Assembly (NCBI GenBank): GCA_900543705.1
Contig: UQSL01000060.1
Span: 1 to 11,142 of the forward strand
From: an uncultured Oscillospiraceae bacterium
GTDB lineage: Bacteria; Bacillota; Clostridia; Oscillospirales; Ruminococcaceae
Direction: 5' to 3'
Length of the DNA stretch: 11,142 nt
Within the stretch, counting starts at the first letter, position 1, and the number at the start of each line of letters is the position of its first letter. The notes beneath the pieces were generated by a model, which saw only the letters and a program-made list of their open reading frames with translations, had not been told where the DNA came from and searched no databases. Made by a program: the position numbers and the translations under genes. This document shows, piece after piece, positions 1-5,775 of the stretch.

Positions 1-79
1 TTGCTGTCTATTTCATTTTATCTGCCTCTGTAACACATCATTGTACAACCTACACTCCTTAAAAATAGGCGCAAAAATA

Positions 80-98
80 CCCGGTTGCGTTTCCCGGG
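80..98. terminator. Bidirectional hairpin terminator
   Basis: A 5-bp stem, CCCGG (80-84) with CCGGG (94-98), is followed on the plus strand by CTTTTT and on the minus strand by TATTTTT. It could end transcription entering from the left and also the minus-strand lipoprotein transcript, whose stop codon lies about 110 bases to the right. Confidence 0.5.
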
Positions 99-114
99 CT
101 TTTTGTGGTACAAT
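85..114 (+). promoter_or_regulatory. Predicted promoter of a short RNA
   Basis: TTGCGT (85-90), an 18-base spacer and TACAAT (109-114) preceded by TGG form an extended -10 promoter pointing rightwards. Transcription would start near 121. No open reading frame with a ribosome binding site follows before a terminator at 162-199, so the product would be a short RNA. Confidence 0.4.
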
Positions 115-120
115 ATTTTT

Positions 121-199
121 GCATTCTATATGTACCGTCGCCCTTGTGGTTGATGGTCGTGCCGCCTTTTCCTGCGCCAACAGGATGGGCGGTTTTTAT
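121..199 (+). ncRNA. Candidate short RNA antisense to the lipoprotein 3' UTR
   Basis: The stretch lies between a predicted extended -10 promoter and a hairpin with a T-run: CCGCC (162-166) with GGCGG (188-192), inner arms CCTG/CAGG, then TTTTTATT. The predicted transcript is about 79 nt. It is complementary to the untranslated tail of the minus-strand lipoprotein mRNA if that mRNA runs to the hairpin at 80-98. No coding capacity is seen. A role as an antisense regulator or orphan type I antitoxin is inference from the architecture only. Confidence 0.3.
162..199 (+). terminator. Rho-independent terminator of the candidate short RNA
   Basis: Outer stem CCGCC/GGCGG and inner stem CCTG/CAGG, with a small internal mismatch, are followed by GTTTTTATT on the plus strand. 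There is no T-run on the minus side, so it should act only on rightward transcription. Confidence 0.5.
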
Positions 200-205
200 T
201 GTTAA

Positions 206-1192
206 TTAAAAGCCGTTGGCCTCAACGCCATAAATAGCTTGCTCGTGGGTAAACCCTTCATATTCTAATTGTTCAATTAAACCGTCACGAGAAAAATCCA
301 TCATATCTAAATATGACTTGGCAGATTTTACTGCCTGCTCATTCCAATCTGCTCCACAATGATCTGCGCCATATACGGCTTCTTCATGAGTATACCCTTC
401 ATATTCCAATTGATCCACAAGCCCATTATAGGAGAAGGGCATAATATCCAGATAGCCTCCAGCCGTTTCCAGGGCGTTGAGTTGGCCTAACGTGATGGAA
501 TTACTGGATGCATTGCTTTCTTCTTCTGCCTGTTGGCTATCGTATAAAGAAACATCCTCGGATTCTGAAGGTTGCACATTTGCAAGAATTGTCTTATAGT
601 CAGAAGTTGTATCTGAGAATTTTTGAACGGAATCGGTGATATTGGTTATAAAAGCTCTCTCGTTTTCAACAGTGTTTGCAGTATTGGTTCCTGTTCCTGT
701 AACCATAGACAGAATTACAACGCCCTGTTCAGAATCAAAAATATGACAAGTTGCATGGATACTATTTCCAGATACAACAATAGAATAAGATAAATATCCA
801 TAATCCAATCCTTGCGCATTGGTTTCAATGTCTTTGAAACCCCCAACATAGCCTTCGGAATTTTTTTTAATCCCATCAGCGTAAGCATCCAGCATGCCTT
901 CTTCAGTGATAGATACATGAGAATCCATTGGAGAAAATTGAACCATCAAAAAATTGATATCGGCATCGGTAGGTGGATAAAAATAATAATGTGAACCACT
1001 TTCTTTAGTTTTTTCTGTCCATGTTTCTGGGATTTCAAATTGGAGATTATCCACTACATAGGTCAAAGTCCCTACATTTTCCAGTGACTGGACAGAAGAA
1101 CTTTCCTGTGAACTATTAGTATCTGTGTTTCCCGATGAACATCCTGTTAACAGCATGGCAAGAACCATAATCAGACAAAACAACTTTTTCAT
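206..1192 (-). CDS. Lipoprotein with two C-terminal Ltp repeats
   Basis: A 328-aa secreted lipoprotein. The start at 1192 is chosen because AGAGGGG (1201-1207) lies 8 bases upstream and the signal peptide then begins MKKLFC and ends in a lipobox, LLTGC, with Cys18 as the predicted lipidated residue. An upstream in-frame ATG at 1216 would put the ribosome binding site inside the gene. Residues about 20-45 are a Ser/Asn-rich linker and 50-215 a globular region of unknown function. Residues 238-283 and 284-328 are two tandem copies of the Ltp motif (YLD..FS..GL..QLEYEG.THE.A.YG). Ltp repeats are known from Gram-positive surface lipoproteins, notably the superinfection-exclusion lipoprotein of Streptococcus phage TP-J34, which blocks DNA entry. 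Here the gene follows a cI-like repressor on the same strand, as in a lysogeny module. A phage-exclusion role is plausible but unproven; the repeats also occur in non-phage proteins. Confidence 0.8.
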   Translation of the reverse strand: MKKLFCLIMVLAMLLTGCSSGNTDTNSSQESSSVQSLENVGTLTYVVDNLQFEIPETWTEKTKESGSHYYFYPPTDADINFLMVQFSPMDSHVSITEEGMLDAYADGIKKNSEGYVGGFKDIETNAQGLDYGYLSYSIVVSGNSIHATCHIFDSEQGVVILSMVTGTGTNTANTVENERAFITNITDSVQKFSDTTSDYKTILANVQPSESEDVSLYDSQQAEEESNASSNSITLGQLNALETAGGYLDIMPFSYNGLVDQLEYEGYTHEEAVYGADHCGADWNEQAVKSAKSYLDMMDFSRDGLIEQLEYEGFTHEQAIYGVEANGF

Positions 1193-1244
1193 ACAAATTA
1201 CCCCTCTTTTCGACAAATTCGACAGACAAAAGTATGACGAATCT

Positions 1245-1252
1245 GCTATAAT
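1245..1252 (+). promoter_or_regulatory. Predicted extended -10 promoter for a short antisense RNA
   Basis: TGC (1244-1246 region) directly precedes a perfect TATAAT (1247-1252), an extended -10 pointing rightwards. The -35 region is poor. It overlaps, on the other strand, the predicted -10 of the lipoprotein promoter, so the two should compete for RNA polymerase. Confidence 0.45.
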
Positions 1253-1275
1253 ATATTTGAGGGGCAGACTAACAA
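1248..1275 (-). promoter_or_regulatory. Predicted lipoprotein promoter
   Basis: On the minus strand TTGTTA (1275-1270), a 16-base spacer and TATTAT (1253-1248) precede the lipoprotein start by about 55 bases. Its -10 shares bases with the rightward TATAAT at 1247-1252. A tandem near-repeat, TTCGACA at 1209-1215 and 1218-1224, lies just downstream and could be a protein-binding site. Confidence 0.4.
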
Positions 1276-1334
1276 CAGAGCCACTCAGTTATAGGCCGTC
1301 TCGGTGTTAGCAGCGCCGGGACGGTTTATTTTTT
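1259..1334 (+). ncRNA. Candidate short antisense RNA with strong terminator
   Basis: The predicted transcript starts about 7 bases after TATAAT (1247-1252) and ends in a near-perfect 11-bp hairpin followed by TTTATTTTTT. It is about 76 nt with no coding potential. It lies antisense to the repressor-lipoprotein junction, and its T-run overlaps the repressor stop codon (1326-1328). The closing segment, beginning CCGTCTCGGTG, resembles, from memory, RNAs found beside small holin-like toxin genes in Clostridia. No such toxin ORF is seen here, so it could be an orphan antitoxin or a cis-antisense regulator of this module. The recalled resemblance is unverified. Confidence 0.45.
1296..1334 (+). terminator. 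Strong rho-independent terminator
   Basis: Arms CCGTCTCGGTG (1296-1306) and CGCCGGGACGG (1314-1324) pair over 11 positions allowing three G-T pairs, with loop TTAGCAG, then TTTATTTTTT. The reverse direction lacks a T-run, so leftward readthrough from the repressor into the lipoprotein gene is possible. Confidence 0.75.
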
Positions 1335-1979
1335 AATCTCTCGAATTAACAACCACGGAACGCCTATGATTTCACATTCTTCTAAATCAGTCCCCTCAAT
1401 AGTCCGAGGAGGATATTCAGGATTGAGAGGGATTAGCTTCATCCAGTCCTCACCAATCACATACTCTACCTTTTTGAGAGTGGCACATTCCCCATTATAG
1501 CGAATCAGTCCGATGTCTCCACTGCGATCAAGCGTCTGTTGCTTGAGAATAAGCACATTATCTCCCTCTAAGTATAAAGGATACATGCTGTTTCCGCAGA
1601 CTGTGAGTACCAAGAAATCGGATTTTGGCCGCCCGCGCAGATATTGGATCGGGATGCTGATTGTGTCTCCACTCCAATCCTCCTGGATGACGTGTTCATA
1701 TCCAGCAGAAACTTCTCCAATAACAGGAAAAGTTACATAGTCCTCTGTGGTTTCCGGCTCAGGCAACATTATTCCTTCCGGAGAAACTTCATATCCCATA
1801 AGCCACGTTTCACTTACTCCAAGAGCCAAACTCAATATACTCAATTTTTCTTGTCCTGGTTCTACTTTACCATTTATATATTGGCTTAAATCGTTTTTTC
1901 CGAGTTTTATATTATATTTATCACAAAACGGCTCTGCTCGTTTGAGAATATCCACTTGACGGAGTCCCTTTTGATCCAT
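1326..1979 (-). CDS. LexA/cI-like repressor with HTH and S24 protease domain
   Basis: A 217-aa minimum protein counted from the first ATG. Residues 1-60 are an XRE-type DNA-binding region (RQVDIL, NDLSQYINGKVEP, LALGVSETWLMGY). Residues 82-215 are a peptidase S24 domain: autocleavage pair Ala92-Gly93 in GEVSAGYE, nucleophile Ser131 in GNSMYP, and general base Lys169 in ATLKK. The S24 family self-cleaves when stimulated by RecA filaments, so it probably represses a target until DNA damage. The true start is unclear. The first HTH helix (NLKKIMDQKG) begins before this ATG, and a strong AAGGAGG lies at 2019-2025, but no ATG, GTG or TTG lies in frame after it at normal spacing. Readings from 2135 or 2264 add a tail unlike a repressor; 2264 is upstream of the predicted promoter. 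Its neighbour downstream is the Ltp lipoprotein, which suggests a phage-type immunity pair. Confidence 0.82.
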   Translation of the reverse strand: MDQKGLRQVDILKRAEPFCDKYNIKLGKNDLSQYINGKVEPGQEKLSILSLALGVSETWLMGYEVSPEGIMLPEPETTEDYVTFPVIGEVSAGYEHVIQEDWSGDTISIPIQYLRGRPKSDFLVLTVCGNSMYPLYLEGDNVLILKQQTLDRSGDIGLIRYNGECATLKKVEYVIGEDWMKLIPLNPEYPPRTIEGTDLEECEIIGVPWLLIREIKK

Positions 1980-2018
1980 TATCTTTTTCAGGTTGAAATA
2001 GTATAATGTGTGACTATT

Positions 2019-2025
2019 CCTCCTT
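2019..2025 (-). promoter_or_regulatory. Strong Shine-Dalgarno without a matching start codon
   Basis: AAGGAGG on the minus strand sits 39 bases before the first in-frame ATG (1979) of the repressor. The codons at ideal spacing are ACA (2009-2007) and TTA (2006-2004). Either a noncanonical start is used or the original start codon was lost. Confidence 0.6.
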
Positions 2026-2057
2026 GTATCTTGGTTCGGACTGTAGTTAAATAAAAG

Positions 2058-2087
2058 TTGAAGACCCGTCAGCCCTTGAGTTACAAT
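2058..2087 (+). promoter_or_regulatory. Predicted rightward promoter within the repressor leader
   Basis: TTGAAG (2058-2063), an 18-base spacer and TACAAT (2082-2087) would start a rightward transcript near 2094, 23 bases before the ribosome binding site of the 38-codon ORF at 2134. It faces the repressor promoter at 2142-2171. Confidence 0.35.
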
Positions 2088-2098
2088 GGTTTTACCAT
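2086..2098. repeat. 13-bp inverted repeat, candidate operator
   Basis: ATGGT-TTT-ACCAT overlaps the end of the rightward -10 and its predicted start point. Its 5-3-5 geometry matches a second repeat at 2158-2170. A dimeric repressor site is a reasonable inference. Confidence 0.3.
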
Positions 2099-2133
2099 AA
2101 ACACAAAGTACTCCCGAAAGGAGACGAGTCTTC

Positions 2134-2250
2134 ATGGAAAAATTATACCAAGTACGCTGCACAAAGTGCAACAACAAAACGGACTTTAAAGGCTTTTTTA
2201 TAACAAACACGCAAGTTTTTTTGACAATCTCAAGGCAAAAGGGAAAATAA
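2134..2250 (+). CDS. Small CxxC protein, Com-like N-terminal half
   Basis: A 38-aa ORF starting with ATG, preceded by AAAGGAG (2117-2123) at 10-base spacing and ended by two tandem TAA codons. Residues 7-20 read VRC.KCN....FKG, with Cys9 and Cys12 as a CxxC pair. This resembles, from memory, the first half of Com-like zinc-finger proteins of Mu-like phages (the translational activator of Mom). The second CxxC expected in that family is absent, so it may be truncated or only coincidentally similar. It lies opposite the repressor promoter and leader, so its transcript would overlap the repressor mRNA. It could also be non-coding. Confidence 0.4.
   Translation: MEKLYQVRCTKCNNKTDFKGFFITNTQVFLTISRQKGK
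2142..2171 (-). promoter_or_regulatory. Predicted repressor promoter
   Basis: On the minus strand TTGCAC (2171-2166), an 18-base spacer and TATAAT (2147-2142) place the start near 2135, giving a leader of about 110 bases before the Shine-Dalgarno at 2019-2025. An inverted repeat overlaps the -35. Confidence 0.55.
2158..2170. repeat. 13-bp inverted repeat over the repressor -35
   Basis: TGCAC-AAA-GTGCA covers most of the -35 element of the leftward promoter. Same 5-3-5 spacing as the repeat at 2086-2098 but a different sequence, so the two need not bind the same protein. Candidate autoregulatory operator. Confidence 0.3.
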
Positions 2251-2297
2251 TAATCAATAATCATCTGTAAAAAATAACTCCCAATAAACCATCAACG

Positions 2298-2320
2298 AAA
2301 ACAAACAAAGGGTTTGTTTT
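2298..2320. repeat. Perfect 9-bp inverted repeat
   Basis: AAAACAAAC and GTTTGTTTT are separated by five bases, about 50 bases downstream of the 38-codon ORF. It could act as a weak AT-rich terminator for that ORF or as a binding site. No gene is seen from 2251 to 2543 apart from this repeat and the two terminators. Confidence 0.4.
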
Positions 2321-2346
2321 CAATGTGTCATGGTTCACCAGTAAAA

Positions 2347-2390
2347 GCACCGTGAAACCGCCTGTTAGGCGGGTTGGCGGTGCTTTTTTT
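2347..2390 (+). terminator. Rho-independent terminator
   Basis: Outer stem GCACCG (2347-2352) with CGGTGC (2378-2383) and inner stem ACCGCC/GGCGGGT are followed by TTTTTTT. It points rightwards, so it probably ends the transcript that includes the small ORF at 2134. Confidence 0.75.
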
Positions 2391-2470
2391 GCCAATAATA
2401 GTTTATTACAAATTTATTTATTATGCAACATGAATTCCCAATATTACTTATATTTTGTCAAAGAAACATC

Positions 2471-2523
2471 AATGAGAAACCCGTCCTGTGGTCTCTTGTC
2501 ACAGGACGGGTTTCTCATTTTGT
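2471..2523. terminator. Long perfect hairpin, bidirectional terminator
   Basis: A 20-bp perfect stem (2471-2490 with 2500-2519) has a nine-base loop; the stem core is CCCGTCCTGTG. Plus-strand continuation is TTTG. It lies just past the end of the minus-strand binding-protein pseudogene and would end that transcript, while also insulating against rightward transcription. Confidence 0.75.
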
Positions 2524-2543
2524 AACGGTTACTACTAATTCTA

Positions 2544-3876
2544 CTAATTTTCTTTCATATACAATTCTGTTTTGGAATCGAGCTGTTTGCCAAGCTCCTC
2601 CACGGAGATCTTGTTGTTCAGATAGTCGTCAAACAGAGGATCGAAGATTTCCTTTGCATACTTAACATCAAATACGCGGACCGGCAACCAATGACCTGAT
2701 CGACAATTTTAAAGCAGGCGTCGAGGTATTCCCGATACCCGGAATTAGTGCCATAAGTTTTCTGTTCATCTTCCAGCATAACCTGTTTTACCTGTTCGAG
2801 AGCACTTGTCTTGACTGGCCAGCCGATAGTGCAGTACCCGGCTGTGGAATCCCAGTTTTGGACAGAATCTGACATCAGGTATTTGACAAAGCGGAAGGCT
2901 TGTTCTTTGTCTTTGCAGTTAGTGTTGACTGCTACTATCAATTGTGGTGTAGAATAGTAACCATCATCTAATTGATTACTTTTTATTCCCTTGGGAATCA
3001 AAATATTATCTGTTTTATCTTGCCAAGCACGATAGGCAGATACGACACCATTTGCTGAAAACCCTTGTATAATCGGATTGGAACCAGACATAAAAATAAG
3101 ACTTTTATTTTTAAATAAATTCATAGAGTAACCCCAGGTTATCTCTTGATTAAACTTTTGAAAAAGTCGATAAAATCCTTCTGCTTGTGTAAGAAACTCT
3201 TGTTTCTGAAAAGAGGAGCTTCCAGTAAAGATATCAATTTTTCCATTCAAAAGCATGTAACGCAAAAACTCATTGTTGTCAAATAGATAAACGTTTTCAC
3301 CATTTTGAGTGGAAGGTATATTATTTAAATAATCGGCGAGGTTGTCGAGAGATAACTCCACCGATGGATCAAGGCCATAGAGTTCCATGGCCTGCTGGGT
3401 GGTAAATACAGCATTGACCCGGTAGCTGAGGGGGATGAAGCGGCGTTTTTCATCTAATCAAGTATTTTTTGATTGTAGTCGTCCAGGGATATGGTACTAT
3501 CCTTTTCGAAATAGGGATTTAGGTCTTCAAAAGCACCTTCCTTTGCATAACTCAAATACTTTTCCAGCCCGGTCTCATCAAATACGAACACGTCTGGGCC
3601 TTTGCCGGCAAGTATTTCAGTGGCAATGGTCTGATTGGCCTGTTCCGTATCCTCAAATTCCCGCACTTCAATCTCTCTGTCTTTTTCTCCAATTGCACGG
3701 TTGTATTGATCAAATATTTTTTTTTCCAGATTCGGATTAGCAGAGCTCTGATAATAGACGGATAGGGGCTGATCTGGATCCATTTTTGTATTTTCAGAGC
3801 ACCCGGTCAGGTTAAAAGTGCTAAAGAGGATTCCAATAACCAGAACAAAAGCGGTTTTTCGTTTTGTGATTTTCAT
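2544..3876 (-). pseudogene. Sugar-type ABC substrate-binding lipoprotein, frameshifted
   Basis: GGAGG (3882-3886) precedes an ATG at 3876. The N-terminal piece has a lipoprotein signal peptide ending in NLTGC (Cys26) and the typical GKGPDVFVFDE segment. It stops at TAG (3456-3454). Reading on in another frame gives LDEKRRFIPLSYRVN and about 275 further residues of binding-protein sequence, so an extra five bases near 3452-3459 (GAT TAGAT) appear to break the gene. A second single-base loss near 2685 causes a premature stop at 2618. In the corrected frame the protein would continue VRVFDVKYAKEIFDPLFDDY to a TAG at 2546-2544. The intact protein would be about 440 aa, normal for family 1 solute-binding proteins. 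No permease or ATPase gene lies beside it. Sequencing error could explain one indel, but two different indels favour decay. Confidence 0.8.
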
Positions 3877-3972
3877 CTATACCTCCAAAAAATTGTCAAA
3901 TGGACAGCCGGAATCTATATTATTTGATTAGTTTATTTTCCTTGCTATAATTAAACAGTTCTTTGCTGATCG

Positions 3973-3990
3973 ACACGATCGAATTCGTGT
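3973..3990. repeat. 18-bp inverted repeat, candidate operator
   Basis: ACACGA (3973-3978) and TCGTGT (3985-3990) are perfect 6-bp arms around six bases. The repeat lies about 100 bases upstream of the binding-protein start. A sugar-responsive regulator site is possible; no regulator gene is in the window. Confidence 0.3.
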
Positions 3991-4196
3991 TTACATCATA
4001 GGCATAATGATGATAAGGATAGTTTCACTCTCCATGATTATCGCCAAATTATGTGATATAATTTTAAAATAATATAATATATTTCCAGAAGTATTTTACA
4101 ATAATTTTTTCAATGGCAATATTTTTCGACGCTTTTTTTGCAATATGGTATAAAAAACTTTTGGAATATCTAACTGCCGTTAGAAAGAATCGACAT

Positions 4197-4223
4197 AAGT
4201 CTATCGACTTTTCCTATAGACTT
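4197..4223. repeat. Inverted repeat overlapping the isomerase -35
   Basis: AAGTCTAT (4197-4204) and ATAGACTT (4216-4223) are perfect 8-bp arms separated by 11 bases. The right arm contains the predicted -35 (TAGACT). A protein bound here would block or recruit polymerase, so this is a good operator candidate. Confidence 0.4.
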
Positions 4224-4245
4224 TCAAAAAAAGAGAGATTACAAT
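4217..4245 (+). promoter_or_regulatory. Predicted promoter of the isomerase gene
   Basis: TAGACT (4217-4222), a 17-base spacer and TACAAT (4240-4245) would start transcription near 4252, about 37 bases before the AAAGGAG ribosome binding site (4289-4295). Confidence 0.45.
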
Positions 4246-4304
4246 AGAGCTTGGTGAGTTGTTATAGGACAGCTTCCAATACATATTTAAAGGAGTAAGG
4301 GTAT

Positions 4305-5279
4305 ATGAAACTTGGTATCAGCAGCTATTGTCTTTCTCCGTATCTTCGCCGTGGAGAAATGACGATTTATGAAGTGATCGATTGGGCGAAAGCGCATGAT
4401 GCAGAGCATCTGGAGCTTGTCCCGTTCGGTCTTCCGCTTCTCAAAGAGAACGGTGATATTGATGAGGCTTATGTTAACAGCATTCGTGAGCATGCAGAGA
4501 AAGTCGGCATGCCGCTGTCTGCATTTTCCCTCAACGCCTGCGTTATCAAACCGACAGAGAAAGAGCGCAGAGAGGAAATCGCCCGTATTGAAAAATACAT
4601 GAACATCTGTAAGATGCTCGGTATCAAAAAGATGCGTCATGACTGCTGTAGTGGCCAGCACCCGCAGGGCATCAATACCCCGGAGCAGTTTGAAAAAGAT
4701 TTCCCGACCTTTGTTGCAGCCGTTCAGGAACTCGCTGATTACGGCGCTTCTATCGGCCTGAGCAGTACGCTTGAGAACCATGGCCTATATGTCAATGGTG
4801 CAGACCGCCTCATCCGTCTTCTCAATGCTGTCAACCGCCCAAATGTCGGCTTGACTGTCGACGTCGGTAATTATCTCTGCGTAGATGACAATCCGGAAGT
4901 CGCAGTTGCAAAAGCCATCAAATATGCGGATATGGTCCATATGAAGGATTTCTATATCCGCCGCTATGAGAACATGCTTCCGCAGAAGGGCATGTATGTC
5001 GACGGCCCGACCAAAGGTCCAGCTGAATACCCGACTACTCCGGAAGGCTGGAGACAAATGCCGCTGTCTCTTGGTTATGTTGGTACTGCCAGCAACAACA
5101 ATATCCTCCGTGGTGCAATCCTTGGCCAGGGCGATATGAATATTCCCCGCATTCTGAGCATCATCAAGAACTCCGGATATGACAAGGAAATCTCTATCGA
5201 GTTCGAGGGTATGGAGGACAACTCTGCAGCCACCGAGTACTGCCTTGACACTGTCCGTTATTTCTGGGACAAAATCTAA
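4305..5279 (+). CDS. Sugar phosphate isomerase/epimerase-like TIM-barrel protein
   Basis: A 324-aa cytosolic protein of the xylose-isomerase-like/AP endonuclease 2 TIM-barrel superfamily, which includes IolE and hexulose or tagatose epimerases. Start ATG is fixed by AAAGGAG nine bases upstream. The first strand is MKLGISSYCLS. The expected metal-site positions are present: Glu157 and His159 in STLENHG, Asp186 in VDVGNYL, His212 in VHMKD, and Glu299 in SIEFEG. These families usually use a divalent metal to interconvert ketoses, keto-inositols or sugar phosphates; the substrate cannot be told from sequence. It stands alone, followed by a terminator at 5308-5329. The decayed sugar-binding protein divergent from it hints at a former carbohydrate-use locus. 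An inverted repeat over its -35 suggests regulated expression. Confidence 0.85.
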   Translation: MKLGISSYCLSPYLRRGEMTIYEVIDWAKAHDAEHLELVPFGLPLLKENGDIDEAYVNSIREHAEKVGMPLSAFSLNACVIKPTEKERREEIARIEKYMNICKMLGIKKMRHDCCSGQHPQGINTPEQFEKDFPTFVAAVQELADYGASIGLSSTLENHGLYVNGADRLIRLLNAVNRPNVGLTVDVGNYLCVDDNPEVAVAKAIKYADMVHMKDFYIRRYENMLPQKGMYVDGPTKGPAEYPTTPEGWRQMPLSLGYVGTASNNNILRGAILGQGDMNIPRILSIIKNSGYDKEISIEFEGMEDNSAATEYCLDTVRYFWDKI

Positions 5280-5307
5280 GCGGAGTCTGACAGTTTCTGA
5301 AACAAAA

Positions 5308-5334
5308 AGCCGGAAGCTAAGTTCCGGCTATTTT
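5308..5334. terminator. Bidirectional terminator after the isomerase
   Basis: AGCCGGAA (5308-5315) pairs perfectly with TTCCGGCT (5322-5329). The plus side continues ATTTTAA and the minus side TTTTTGTTTC, so it can serve both the isomerase and leftward transcripts. Confidence 0.75.
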
Positions 5335-5384
5335 AATACAGGTCAGTCGTTCTTATAATTAGCTCGCAGTAAATGAAAACAGCA

Positions 5385-5416
5385 AGAGGCACCGCATCTG
5401 TTGACGCGGTGCCTCT
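5385..5416 (-). terminator. Hairpin terminator of the spore protein gene
   Basis: AGAGGCACCGC (5385-5395) and GCGGTGCCTCT (5406-5416) form a perfect 11-bp stem just past the spore protein stop. The minus-strand tail TGCTGTTTTC is only moderately T-rich. Confidence 0.6.
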
Positions 5417-5436
5417 ATAAATGCTAAGAAAAAAAC

Positions 5437-5646
5437 TTACTTAATGGAGTTCTCGTAAGATTCGATCATTTTTTTGACCATCTGGCCACCGATGGAACCA
5501 GCCTGTCTGGAGGTCAGGTCACCATTGTATCCCTCTTTGAGGGTAACGCCGACTTCGTTAGCTGCTTCCATTTTGAAACGGTCCATAGCCTGACGAGCTT
5601 CCGGAACTACGATTCTGTTGCTTCCGCTGTTGTTATTGTTAGACAT
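5437..5646 (-). CDS. Alpha/beta-type small acid-soluble spore protein
   Basis: A 69-aa protein of the SspA/SspB family, which coats forespore DNA and protects it from UV and chemical damage, then is degraded on germination by the GPR protease. Family features are VPEARQAMDRFKMEAANEVG at residues 14-33, containing the probable GPR site at Glu27-Ala28, and the DNA-binding helix region LTSRQAGSIGGQMVKKMI at 44-61. The length is usual for the family. The start has TAAGGAGAG at 5655-5664. CATTATA on the minus strand (5686-5680) fits a sigma-G -10, though no good -35 is visible. It is monocistronic, with its own terminator. Its presence is the best evidence that the host forms endospores. Confidence 0.95.
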   Translation of the reverse strand: MSNNNNSGSNRIVVPEARQAMDRFKMEAANEVGVTLKEGYNGDLTSRQAGSIGGQMVKKMIESYENSIK

Positions 5647-5679
5647 AATGTTTTCTCTCCTTAATGTTAAAGAATTTAT

Positions 5680-5686
5680 TATAATG
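5680..5686 (-). promoter_or_regulatory. Possible sigma-G -10 element
   Basis: CATTATA matches the forespore sigma-G -10 pattern CATWNTA, 34 bases before the spore protein start. The sequence at the -35 spacing (TACTAC) does not match well, so this rests on the -10 and on the known regulation of the family. Confidence 0.3.
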
Positions 5687-5775
5687 TTTTGTTTGGTGCG
5701 TTTGTAGTAGTATTTTGTGCCGGGAAAGGCGGAATATCACAGGGAATTTTTAAAAGTTTTCTTTCATAATTCTGG

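Larger units (their letters stand above)
3877..4304. other. AT-rich regulatory gap between divergent sugar genes
   Basis: This 428-base stretch has no credible ORF. It separates the leftward binding-protein pseudogene from the rightward isomerase gene. It holds inverted repeats at 3973-3990, 4170-4183 and 4197-4223, an extended -10-like TGATATAAT at 4054-4062, and the isomerase promoter at 4217-4245. Confidence 0.6.

Noticed and set aside
1..60. Short minus-strand ORF after AAGGAG at 55-60
   Set aside because: The only ATG in range gives a seven-codon peptide, so it is not called a gene.
1980..2180. LexA SOS box near the repressor
   Set aside because: I looked for a GAAC-four bases-GTTC palindrome and found none; the visible repeats have a different form.
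1980..2264. N-terminal extension of the repressor to 2264 or 2135
   Set aside because: The start at 2264 lies upstream of the predicted promoter, and the extension from 2135 would be leaderless and bears no resemblance to a repressor N-terminus. A strong internal Shine-Dalgarno at 2019-2025 argues for a later start.
4287..4781. Minus-strand open frame opposite the isomerase (164 codons)
   Set aside because: The plus strand encodes an intact TIM-barrel protein with metal ligands; the minus frame overlaps its promoter-proximal region and has no motif.
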